Shown: one piece after another, positions 24,381-36,304 of the stretch
Numbering within the stretch: position 1 is the stretch's first letter
Layout: each line of letters begins with the position of its first letter
Assembly: GCF_032854445.1 (NCBI RefSeq)
Contig: NW_027018024.1
Coordinates: 1 to 64,000, forward strand
Direction: 5' to 3'
From: Liolophura sinensis
Taxonomy: Eukaryota > Mollusca > Polyplacophora > Chitonida > Chitonidae
Length of the DNA stretch: 64,000 bases
The notes under the pieces: model-generated
What the model was told of the DNA's origin: nothing
Seen by the model: only the letters and a program-made list of their open reading frames with translations
Database searches by the model: none
Translations under genes and position numbers: made by a program

Positions 24381-25489
24381 GTAGATAAAAGACATTGAGA
24401 TTGTCTTGGACTTAGAAGTAAGACAATTGCTGGGTGAGTTAAATGGGCTTAGCCCAAAGATTTGACGTCTTCTGGGCTACCGAAGGGCACATAACGTATA
24501 ATTAAAAGTTGAATTAGTAATGACCAGTCGCGATTGTGCATAGTACAGTGTATCCGATTTCAATTAACAAAAAGACCAGGCAAAAAAATGCAAAAGTGGA
24601 AAAACTGTTCCAGTGCTGCTGGTAAGAGGCTAATCCGACGTATTTTGTGACGAGAAATGGAATGGTAGCAAACAGCGTTGCTCTCCGGACCAATACTTTT
24701 GGCTGTAGCGACAATTGAATGATCATTGATGTCATAGTCACGTGCCCAGCAACGGCTCTTACTCCATGGAAACCAGGGAAATTTGCAATTTTTTAAACAG
24801 CTCCCGATGCCTGGCCCAATTCCGCATCTTTTAGAACCTTATTGATGTGGGTCAGTGATCAGTTGTACTTTTACAGCAGACTGTATCTAGTACCTTGTGT
24901 TTTTTATGTACAAAATGGTGTGGTTTTTCTACACGTAGATAAAGACATTGAGATTGTCTTGGACTTAGAAGTAAGACAATTGCTGGGTGAGTTAAATGGG
25001 CTTAGCCTAAAGATTTGACGTCTTCTGGGCTACCGAAAGGCACATAACTAGAGTCAAAAGTTGAAATATAGTAATGACCAGTCGCGATGGTACATAGTAC
25101 AGTGTAGCCGATTTCAAATAACAAAAAGACCAGGCAAAAATGCAAAAGTGGAAAAACTGTTCCAGTGCTGCTGGTAAGAGGCTAATCCGACGTATTTTGT
25201 GACGAGAAAATCGAATGGTGCAAACCGCGTTGCTCTCCGACCAATACTTTTGGCTGTAGCGACAATTGAATGATCATTGATGTCATAGTCACGTGCCCAG
25301 CAACGGCTCTTACTCCCATGGAAACCAGGGAAATTTTCAATTTTTTAAACAGCTGGGCCGATGCCTGGGCCCAATTCCGCATCTTTTAGAACCTTATTGA
25401 TGTGGGTCAGTGATCAGTTGTACTTTTTACAGCAGACTGTATCTAGTACCTTGTGTTTTTTATGTACAAATGGTGTGGTTTTTCTACAC

Positions 25490-26016
25490 GTAGATAAATT
25501 ACATTGAGATTGTCTTGGACTTAGAAGTAAGACAAATGCTGGATGAGTTAAATAGGCTTAGACCAAAGAAGGGCACATAACTTATAGTTAAATTTGAATA
25601 TAGTAATGACCAGTTGCGATGGTACATAGTACAGTGTAGCCGATTTCAAATAACAAAAAGACCAGGCAAAAATGCAAAAGTGGAAAAACTGTTCCAGTGC
25701 TGCTGATAAGAGGCTAATCCGACGTATTTTGTGACGAGAAATCGAATGCTGCAAACCGCGATGCTGTCCGACCAATACTTTTGGCTGTAGCCACAATTGA
25801 ATGATCATTGATGTCATAGTCACGTGCCCAGCAACGGCTCTTACTCCATGGAAACCAGGGAAATTTGCAATTTTTTAAACAGCTGCCGATGCCTGGCCAA
25901 TTCCGCATCTTTTAGAACCTTATTGATGTGGGTCAGTGATCAGTTGTACTTTTTACAGCAGACTGTATCTAGTAACCTTCTGTTTTTTATGTACAAATGG
26001 TGTGGTTTTTCTACAC
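25490..26016 (+). repeat. Short unit, 527 bp (23-bp deletion)
   Basis: GACCAAAG is joined to AAGGGCAC near 25565, with GTTAAATTTG. The start has TAAATTACATTG in place of TAAAGACATTG. Confidence 0.9.
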
Positions 26017-26545
26017 GTAGATAAAGACATTGAGATTGTCTTGGACTTAGAAATAAGACAAATGCTGGATGAGTTAATGGGCTTAGCCCAAAGAAGGGCA
26101 CATAACTTATAGTCAAATTTGAATATAGTAATGACCAGTCGCGATGGTACATAGTACATTGTAGCCGAATTCAATTAACAAAAAGACCAGGCAAAAATGC
26201 AAACGTGGAAAAACTGTTCCAGTTGCTGCTGGTAAGAGGCTAATCCGACGTAATTTTTAGACGAGAAATCGAATGGTGCAAACTGCGTTGCTCTCCGACC
26301 AATACTTTTGGCTGTAGCGACAATTGAATGATCATTGATGTCATAGTCACGTGCCCAGCAACGGCTCTTACTCCATGGAAACCAGGGAAATTTTGCAATT
26401 TTTTAAACAGCTGCCGATGCCTGGCCCAATTCCGCATGTTTTGGCACCTTTTTGATATGGGTCAGTGTTCAATTGTACTTTTTACATCAGACTGTATCTA
26501 GTACTTTTGTGTTTTTTATGTACAAATGGTGTGGTTTTTCTACAC
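26017..26545 (+). repeat. Short unit, 529 bp (23-bp deletion)
   Basis: AGCCCAAAG is joined to AAGGGCAC near 26093, with CAAATTTG. Small insertions (CAGTTGCTGC, GTAATTTTTAGACG, TTTTGCAA) make up part of the length. Confidence 0.9.
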
Positions 26546-26990
26546 GTAGATAAAGACATTGAGATTGTCTTGGACTTAGAAGTAAGACAATTGCTGGGTG
26601 ACCTAAATGGGCTTAGCCCAAAGATTTGACGTCGTCTGGGCTACCGAAAGGCACATAACTTATAGTCAAAAAGTTGAATATAGTAATGACCAGTCGCGAT
26701 GGTACACAGTACATTGTAGCCGAATTCAATTAACAAAAAGACCAGGCAAAAATGCAAAAGTGGAAAAACTGTTCCAGTGCTGCTAGTAAGAGGCTAATCC
26801 GACGTATTTTGTGACGAAAAATCGAATGGTGCAAACCGTGTTGCTCTCCGACCAATACTTTTGGCTGTAGCCACAATTGAATGATCATTGATGTCATAGT
26901 CACGTGCCTAGCAACGGCTCTTACTCCATGGGAAACCAGGGAAATTTGCAATTTTTTAAAACAGCTGCCGATGCCTGGGCCATTCCGCAT
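26200..26990 (+). repeat. Dispersed duplicate block, left partner
   Basis: It matches about 29990-30780 at an offset of 3785. Shared markers are GCAAACGTGG, TTTTTAGACGAG, AACTGCGTTGC, GATATGGGTCAG, TTTACATCAGAC, GACGTCGTCTGGG and GGTACACAGTACATTG. The left copy has extra single-base indels. Confidence 0.8.
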
Positions 26991-27097
26991 CTTTTAGAAC
27001 CTTATTGATGTGGGTCAGTGATCAGTTGTACTTTTTACAGCAGACTGTATCTAGTACCTTCTGTTTTTTATGTACAAATGGTGTGGTTTTTCTACAC

Positions 27098-27624
27098 GTA
27101 GATAAAGACATTGAGATTGTCTTGGACTTAGAAGTAAGACAAATGCTGGATGAGTTAAATGGGCTTAGCCCAAAGAAGGGCACATAACTTATAGTCAAAT
27201 TTGAATATAGTAATGACCAGTCGCGATGGTACATAGTACATTGTAGCCGAATTCAATTAACAAAAAGACCAGGCAAAAATGCAAAAGTGGAAAAACTGTT
27301 CCACTGCTGCTAGTAAGAGGCTAATCCGACGTATTTTGTGACGAGGAAATCGAATGGTGCAAACCGCGTTGCTCTCCGACCAATACTTTTGGCTGTAGCG
27401 ACAATTGAATGATCATTGATGACAAAATCATGTGCCTAGCAACGGCTCTTACTCCATGGAAACCAGGGAAATTTGCAATTTTTTAAACAGCTGCCGATGC
27501 CTGGGCCAATTCCGCATCTTTTAGAACCTTATTGATGTGGGTCAGTGATTAGTTGTACTTTTTACAGCAGACTGTATCTAGTACCTTGTGTTTTTTATGT
27601 ACGAATGGTGTGGTTTTTCTACAC
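27098..27624 (+). repeat. Short unit, 527 bp (23-bp deletion)
   Basis: AGCCCAAAG is joined to AAGGGCAC near 27174, with CAAATTTG and the CATTGTAGCCGAATTC subtype marker. Confidence 0.9.
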
Positions 27625-29278
27625 GTAGATAAAGACATTGAGATTGTCATGGACTTAGAAGTAAGAAAAATGTTGGATGAGTTAAATGGGATTAGACCAA
27701 AAATTTGACGTCTTCTGGGCTACCGAAGGGCACATATCTTATAGTCAAAAGTTGAATATAGTAATGACCAGTCGCGATGGTACATAGTAACAGTGTAGCC
27801 GATTTCAAATTAACAAAAAGACCAGGCAAAAATGCAAAAGTGGAAAAAACTGTTCCAGTGCTGCTGGTAAGGAGGCTAATCCGACGGCTTTTGGGACGAG
27901 AAATCGAATGGTGCAAACCGCGTTGCTCTCCGACCAATACTTTTGGCTGTAGCGACAATTGAATGATCATTGATGACAAAATCACGTGCCTAGCAACGGC
28001 TCTTACTCCATGGAAACCAGGGAAATTTGCAATTTTTTAAACAGCTGCCGATGCCTGGCCCAATTCCGCATCTTTTGGCACCTTATTGATGTGGTTCAGT
28101 GATCAGTTGTACTTTTTACAGCAGACTGTATCTAGTACATTGTGTTTTTTATGTACGAATGGTGTGGTTTTTCTACACGTAGATAAAGACATTGAGATTG
28201 TCTTGGACTTAAAAGTAAGACAATTGCTGGATGAATTAAATGGGTTTAGCCCAAAAATTTGACGTCTTCTGGGCTACAGAAGGGCACATAACTTATTGTC
28301 AAAAGTTGAATATAGTAATGACCAGTCGCGATGGTACATAGTACAGTGTATCCGATTTCAAATTAACAAAAAGACCAGGCAAAAATGCAAAAGTGGAAAA
28401 ACTGTTCCAGTGCTGCTGGTAAGAGGCTAATCCGACGTATTTTGTGACGAGAAATCGAGTGGTGCAAACCGCGTTGCTCTCCGACCAATACTTTTGGCTG
28501 TAGCCACAATTGAATGATCAATGATATCGTAGTCACGTGCCCAGCAACGGCTCTTACTCCATGAAAACCAACGAAATATGCAATTTTTTAAACAGCTGCC
28601 GATGCCTGGCCCAATTCCGCATCTTTTGGCACCTTTTTGATGTGGGTCAGTGTTAAAGTGTACTTTTTACAGCAGACTGTATCAAGTACCTTGTGTTTTT
28701 CATGTACAAATGGTGTGGTTTTTCTACACGTAGATAAAGACATTGAGATTGTCTTGGACTTAGAAGTAAGACAATTGCTGGGTGACTTAAATGGCTTAGC
28801 CCAAAGATTTGACGTCTTCTGTTCTACCGAAGGGCACATAACTTATAGTCAAAAGTTGAATATAGTAATGACCAGTCGCGATGGTACATAGTACAGTGTA
28901 TCCGATTTCAAATAACAAAAAGACCAGGCAAAAATGAAAAAGTGGAAAAACTGTTCCAGTGCTGCTGGTAAGAGGCTAATCCGACGTATTTTGTGACGAG
29001 AAATCAAATGGTGCAAACCGCGATTCTCTCCGACCAATACTTTTTGCTCTAGCCACAATTGAATGATCATTGATGCCATAGTCACGTGCCTAGCAACGGC
29101 TCTTACTCCATGGAAACCAGGGAAATTTACAATTTTTTAAACAGCTGCCGATGCCTGGGCTAATTCCGCATCTTTTAGAACCTTATAGATGTGGGTCAGT
29201 GATCAGTTGTACTTTTTACAGCAGACTGTATCTAGTACCTTGTGTTTTTTATGTACAAATGGTGTGGTTTTTCTACAC

Positions 29279-29787
29279 GTAGATGAAGACATTGAGATTG
29301 TCTTGGACTTAGAAGTAAGACAAATGCTGGATGAGTTGAATGGGCTTAAACCAAAGAAGGGCACATAACTTATAGTCAAATTTGAATATAGTAATGACCA
29401 GTCGCGATGGTACATAGTACAGTGTAGCCGATTTCAAATAACAAAAAGACCAGGCAAAAATGCAAAAGTGGAAAAACTGTTCCAGTGCTGCTGGTAAGAG
29501 GCTAATCCGGCGTATTTTGTGACGAGAAATCGAATGGTGCAAACCGCGATGCTGTCCGACCAATACTTTTTGCTGTAGCCACAATTGAATGATCATTGAT
29601 ATCATTGTCACGTGCCCAGCAACGGCTCTTACTCCATGGAAACCAGGGAAATTTGCAATTTTTTAATCAGCTGCCGATGCCTGGGCCAATTCCGCATCTT
29701 TTAGAACCTTATTGATGTGGGTCAGTGATCAGTTGTACTTTTTACAGCAGACTGTATCTAGTACCTTGTGTTTTTTATGTACAAATG
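29279..29787 (+). repeat. Short unit with 23-bp deletion and lost right end
   Basis: The 23-base deletion lies near 29354 (AAACCAAAG joined to AAGGGCAC). At 29781-29790 the text reads ACAAATGAAAG: the usual GTGTGGTTTTTCTACAC and the GTAGAT of the next anchor, about 23 bases in all, are absent. This is the only unit junction in the window where the anchor itself is gone. Confidence 0.9.
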
Positions 29788-29989
29788 AAAGACATTGAGA
29801 TTGTCATGGACTTAAAAGTAAGACAAATGCTGGATGAGTTAAATGGGCTTAGCCCAAAAATTTGACGTCTTCTGGGCTACAGAAGGGCACATAACTTATA
29901 GTCAAATTTGAATATAGTAATGACAAGTCGCGATGGTACATAGTACAGTGTAGCCGATTTCAAATAACAAAAAGACCAGGCAAAAATGC

Positions 29990-30780
29990 AAACGTGGAAA
30001 AACTGTTCCAGTGCTGCTGGTAAGAGGCTAATCCGACGTATTTTTAGACGAGAAATCGAATGGTGCAAACTGCGTTGCTCTCCGATCAATACTTTTGGCT
30101 GTAGCGACAATTGAATGATCATTGATGTCATAGTCACGTGCCCAGCAACGGCTCTTACTCTATGGAAACCAGGGAAATTTGCAATTTTTTAAACAGCTGC
30201 CGATGCCTGGCCCAATTCCGCATCTTTTGGCACCTTTTTGATATGGGTCAGTGTTCAATTGTACTTTTTACATCAGACTGTATCTAGTACTTTGTGTTTT
30301 TTATGTACAAATGGTGTGGTTTTTCTACACGTAGATAAAGACATTGAGATTGTCTTGGACTTAGAAGTAAGACAATTGCTGGGTGACTTAAATGGGCTTA
30401 GCCCAAAGATTTGACGTCGTCTGGGCTACCGAAAGGCACATAACTTATAGTCAAAAGTTGAATATAGTAATGACCAGTCGCGATGGTACACAGTACATTG
30501 TAGCCGAATTCAATTAACAAAAAGACCAGGCAAAAATGCAAAAGTGGAAAAACTGTTCCAGTGCTGCTAGTAAGAGGCTAATCCGACGTATTTTGTGACG
30601 AGAAATCGAATGGTGCAAACCGCGTTGCTCTCCGACCAATACTTTTGGCTGTAGCCACAATTGAATGATCATTGATGTCATAGTCACGTGCCCAACAACG
30701 TCTCTTACTCCATGGAAACCAGGGAAATTTGCAATTTTTTAAACAGCTGCCGATGCCTGGGCCAATTCCGCATCTTTTAG
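29990..30780 (+). repeat. Dispersed duplicate block, right partner
   Basis: Partner of 26200-26990. The cleaner sequence here (CCAGTGCTGC, GTATTTTTAGACG) against the indel-bearing left copy supports the view that some indels on the left are not biological, although both could be real. Confidence 0.8.
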
Positions 30781-31901
30781 AACCTTATTGATGTGGGTCA
30801 GTGATCAGTTGTACTTTTTACAGCAGACTGTATCTAGTACCTTGTGTTTTTTATGTACAAATGGTGTGGTTTTTCTACACGTAGATAAAGACATTGAGAT
30901 TGTCTTTGACTTAGAAGTAAGACAATTGCTGAGTGAGTTAAACGGGCTTAGCCCAAAGATTTGACGTCTTCTGGGCTGCCGAAGGGCACATATCTTACAG
31001 TCAAAAGTTGAATATAGTAATGACCAGTCGCGATGGTACATAGTACAGTGTAGCAGATTTCAAATAACAAAAAGACCAGGCAAAAATGCAAAAGTGGAAA
31101 AACTGTTCCAGTGCTGCTAGAAAGAGGCTAATCCGACGTATTTTGTGACGAGAAATCGAATGGTGCAAACCGCGTTGCTCTCCGACCAATACCTTTGGCT
31201 GTAGCGACAAATGAATGATCATTGATGACAAAATCACGTGCCTAGCAACGGCTCTTACTCCATGGAAACCAGGGAAATTTGCCATTTTTTAAAACAGCTG
31301 CCGATGCCTGGCCCAATTCCGCATCTTTTGGCACCTTATTGATGTGGGTCAGTGTTCAATTGTACTTTTTACAGCAGACTGTATCTAGTACTTTGTGTTT
31401 TTTATGTACAAATGGTGTGGTTTTTCTACACGTAGATAAAGACATTGAGATTGTCTTGGACTTGAAAGTAAGACAATTGCTGGGTGAGTTAAATGGGCTT
31501 AGCCCAAAGATTTGACGTCTTCTGGGCTACAGAAGGGCACATAACTTATAGTCAAAAGTTGAATATAGTAATGACCAGTCGCGATTGTACATAGTACAGT
31601 GTATCCAATTTCAAATTAACAAAAAGACCAGGCAAAAATGCGAAAGTAGAAAAACTGTTCTAGTGCTGATGGTAAAAGGCTAATCCGACGTATTTTGTGA
31701 CGAGAAATCGAATGGTGCAAACCGCGTTGCTCTCCGACCATTACTTTTGGCTGTAGCGACAATTGAATGATCATTGATGTCATAGTCACGTGCCCAGCAA
31801 CGGCTCTTACTCCATGGAAACCAGGGAAATTTGCAATTTTTTAAACAGCTGCCGATGCCTGGGCCAATTCCGCATCTTTTAGAACCTTATTGATGTAGGT
31901 C

Positions 31902-34900
31902 AGTGATCAGTTGTACTTTTTACAGCAGACTGTATCTAGTACATTGTGTTTTTTTATGTACGAATGGTGTGGTTTTTCTACACGTAGATAAAGACATTGA
32001 GATTGTCTTGGACTTAAAAGTAAGACAATTGCTGGATGAGTTAAATGGGCTTAGCCCAAAGATTTGACGTCTTCTGGGCTACCGAAGGGCACATAACGTA
32101 TAGTTAAAAGTTGAATATAGTAACGACCAGTCGCGATTGTGCATAGTACAGTGTATCCGATTTCAAATTAACAAAAAGACCAGGCAAAAATGCAAAAGTG
32201 GAAAAAACTGTTCCAGTGCTGCTGGTAAGAGGCTAATCCGACGTATTTTGTGACGAGAAATCGAATGGTGCAAACCGCGTTGCTCTCCGACCAATACTTT
32301 TGGCTGTAGCGACAATTGAATGATCATTGATGTCATAGTCACGTTCCCAGCAACGGCTCTTACTCCATGGAAACCAGGGAAATTTGCCATTTTTTAAACA
32401 GCTGCCGATGCCTGGGCCAATTCCGCATCTTTTAGAACCTTATTGATGTAGGTCAGTGATCAGTTGTACTTTTTACAGCAGACTGTATCTAGTACCTTGT
32501 GTTTTTTATGTACAAATGGTGTGGTTTTTCTACACGTAGATAAAGACATTGAGATTGTCTTGGACTTAAAAGTAAGACAATTGCTGGATGAGTTAAATGG
32601 GCTTAGCCCAAAGATTTGACGTCTTCTGGACTACCGAAGGGCACATAACGTATAGTTAAAAGTTGAATATAATAACGACCAGTCGCGATTGTGCATAGTA
32701 CAGTGTATCCGATTTCAAATTAACAAAAAGACCAGGCAAAAATGCAAAAGTGGAAAAACTGTTCCAGTGCTGCTGATAAGAGGCTAATCCGACGTATTCT
32801 GCGACGAGAAATCGAATGGTGCAAACCGCGTTGCTCTCCGACCAATACTTTTGGCTGTAGCGACAATTGAATGATCATTGATGTCATAGTCACGTGCCCA
32901 GCAACGGCTCTTACTCCATGGAAACCAGGGAAATTTGCAATTTTTTAAACAGCTGCCGATGCCTGGGCCAATTCCGCATCTTTTAGAACCTTATTGATGT
33001 GGGTCAGAGATCAGTTGTACTTTTTACAGCAGACTGTATCTAGTACCTTGTGTTTTTTATGTACAAATGGTGTGGTTTTTCTACACGTAGATAAAGACAT
33101 TGAGATTGTCTTCGACTTAGAAGTAAGACAATTGCTGAGTGAGTTAAACGGGCTTAGCCCAAAGATTTGACGTCTTCTGGGCTACCGAAGGGCACATATC
33201 TTACAGTCAAAAGTTGAATATAGTAATGACCAGTCGCGATTGTATATAATACAGTGTAGCCGATTTCAAATAACAAAAAGACCAGGCAAAAATGCAAAAG
33301 TGGAAAAACTGTTCCAGTGCTGCTAGAAAGAGGCTAATCCGACGTATTTTGTGACGAGAAATCGAATGGTGCAAACCGCGTTGCTCTCCGACCAATACTT
33401 TTGGCTGTAGCGACAAATGAATGATCATTGATGACAAAATCACGTGCCTAGCAACGGCTCTTACTCCATGGAAACCAGGGAAATTTGCCATTTTTTAAAA
33501 CAGCTGCCGATGCCTGGCCCAATTCCGCATCTTTTGGCACCTTATTGATGTGGGTCAGTGTTCAATTGTACTTTTTACAGCAGACTGTATCTAGTACTTT
33601 GTGTTTTTTATGTACAAATGGTGTGCTTTTTCTACACGTAGATAAAGACATTGAGATTGTCTTGGACTTAGAAGTAAGACAATTGCTGGGTGACTTAAAT
33701 GGGCTTAGCCCAAAGATTTGACATCTTCATGGCTACAGAAGGGCACATAACTTATAGTCAAAAGTTGAATATAGTAATTACCAGTCGCAATGGTACATAG
33801 TACAGTGTAGCCGATTTCAATTAACAAAAAGACCAGGCAAAAATGCAAAAGTGGAAAAACTGTTTCAGTGCTGCTGGTAAGAGGCTAATCCGATGTATTT
33901 TGTGACGAAAAATCGAATGGTGCAAACCGCGTTGCTCTCCGACCTTTACCTTTGGCTGTAGCCACAATTGAATGATTATTGATGTCATTGTCACGTGCCC
34001 AGCAACGGCTATTACTCCATGGAAACCAATGAAATTTGCAATTTTTAAACAGCTGCCGATGCCTGGCCCAATTCCGCATCTATTAGAACCTTATAGAAGT
34101 GGTTCAGTGATCAGTTGTACTTTTTACAGCAGACTGTATCTAGTACTTTGTGTTTTTTATGTACGAATGGTGTGGTTTTTCTACACGTAGATAAAGACAT
34201 TGAGATTGTCTTGGACTTAAAAGTAAGACAATTGCTGAGTGAGTTAAATGGGCTTAGCCCAAAGATTTGACGTCTTCTGGGCTACAGAAGGGCACATAAC
34301 TTATAGTCAAAAGTTGAATATAGTAATGACCAGTCGCGATGGTACATAGTACAGTGTAGCCGATTTCAATTAACAAAAAGACCAGGCAAAAATGCAAAAG
34401 TGGAAAACCTGTTCCAGTGCTGCTGGTAAGAGGCTAATCCGACGTATTTTGTGACGAGAAATCGAATGGTGCAAACCGCGTTGCTCTCCGACCAATACTT
34501 TTGGCTGTAGCCACAATTGAATGATCATTGATGTCATAGTCACGTGCCCAACAACGTCTCTTACTGCATGGAAACCAGGGAAATTTGCAATTTTTTAAAC
34601 AGCTGCCGATGCCTGGGCCAATTCCGCATCTTTTAGAACCTTATTGATGTGGGTCAGTGATCAGTTGTACTTTTTACAGCAGACTGTATCTAGTACCTTG
34701 TGTTTTTTTTGTACAAATGGTGTGGTTTTTCTACACGTAGATAAAGACATTGAGATTGTCTTCGACTTAGAAGTAAGACAATTGCTGAGTGAGTTAAACG
34801 GGCTTAGCCCAAAGATTTGACGTCTTCTGGGCTACAGAAGGGCACATATCTTACAGTCAAAAGTTGAATATAGTAATGACCAGTCGCGATTGTACATAAT

Positions 34901-36304
34901 ACAGTGTAGCCGATTTCAAATAACAAAAAGACCAGGCAAAAATGCAAAAGTGGAAAATCTGTTCCAGTGCTGCTAGTAAGAGGCTAATCCGACGTATTTT
35001 GTGACGAGAAATCGAATGGTGCAAACCGCGTTGCTCTCCGACCAATACTTTTGGCTGTAGCGACAAATGAATGATCATTGATGACAAAATCATGTGCCTA
35101 GCAACGGCTCTTACTCCATGGAAACCAGGGAAATTTGCAATTTTTTAAACAGCTGCCGATGCCTGGCCCGATTCCGCATCTTTTGGCACCTTATTTATGT
35201 GGGTCAGTGTTTAAGTGTACTTTTTACAGCAGACTGTATCTAGTACCTTGTGTTTTTTATGTAGAAATGGTGTGGTTTTTCTACACGTAGATAAAGACAT
35301 TGAGATTGTCTTCGACTTAGAAGTAAGACAATTGCTGAGTGAGTTAAATGGGCTTAGCCCAAAGATTTGACGTCTTCTGGGCTACCGAAGGGCACATATC
35401 TTATAGTCAAAAGTTGAATATAGTAATGACCAGTCGCGATTGTACATAGTACAGTGTAGCCGATTTCAAATTAACAAAAAGACCAGGCAAAAATGCAAAA
35501 GTGGAAAAACTGTTCCAGTGCTGCCAGAAAGAGGCTAATCCGACGTATTTTGTGACGAAAAATCGAATGGTGCAAACCGCGTTGCTCTCCGACCAATACT
35601 TTTGGCTGTAGCGACAAATGAATGATCATTGATGACAAAATCACGTGCCTAGCAACGGCTCTTACTCCATGGAAACCAGGGAAAATTGCCATTTTTTAAA
35701 CAGCTGCCGATGCCTGGCCCAATTCCGCATCTTTTGGCACCTTATTGATGTGGGTCAGTGTTCAATTGTACTTTTTACAGCAGACTGTATCTAGTACTTT
35801 GTGTTTTTTATGTACAAATGGTGTGGTTTTTCTACACGTAGATAAAGACATTGAGATTGTCATGGACTTAAAAGTAAGACAAATGCTGGATGAGTTAAAT
35901 GGGCTTAGCCCAAAAATTTGACGTCTTCTGGGCTACAGAAGGGCACATAACTTATAGTCAAAAGTTGAATATAGTAATGACCAGTCGCGATGGTACATAG
36001 TACAGTGTAGCCGATTTCCATTAACAAAAAGACCAGGCAAAAATGCAAAAGTGGAAAAACTGTTCCAGTGCTGCTGGTAAGAGGCTAATCCGACGTATTT
36101 TGTGACGAGAAATCGAATGGTGCAAACCGCGTTGCTTTCCGACCATTACTTTTGGCTGTAGCGACAATTGAATGATCATTGATGTCATAGTCACTTGCCC
36201 AGCAACGGCTATTACTCCATGGAAACCAGGGAAATATGCAATTTTTTAACAGCTGCCGATGCCTGGCCCAATTCCGCATCTATTAGAACCTTATTCATGT
36301 GGTT
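31902..36304 (+). repeat. Eight-unit HOR D, copy 1 (about 4402 bp)
   Basis: The eight unit starts 31984-35838 pair with 36387-40240 at an offset of 4402-4403. Two single-base differences, an extra T near 31950 and an extra A near 32198, explain the drift from 4404 to 4402. Very few substitutions were seen, including ACAGAAG against ACCGAAG near 34820, AAAATCTG against AAAAACTG near 34955, and TTGGCTG against TTCGCTG near 35055. Identity is above 99 % by eye. Confidence 0.93.

Larger units (their letters stand above)
15280..30330 (+). repeat. Array zone III: domain rich in deletion units
   Basis: Unit starts are 15280, 15807, 16333, 16883, 17412, 17938, 18443, 18993, 19548, 20098, 20603, 21145, 21697, 22246, 22775, 23294, 23847, 24381, 24935, 25490, 26017, 26546, 27098, 27625, 28179, 28730, 29279 and about 29788 (the anchor of this last one is deleted). 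Twelve of the 28 units lack the 23 bases that normally follow CCCAAAG. Three lack 21 bases after CACCTTATT, and two of those lack both. Units with the 23-base deletion also read CAAATTTG where the majority read CAAAAGTTG. Outside this zone both deletion types occur only at 52.9-53.95 kb. Confidence 0.92.
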
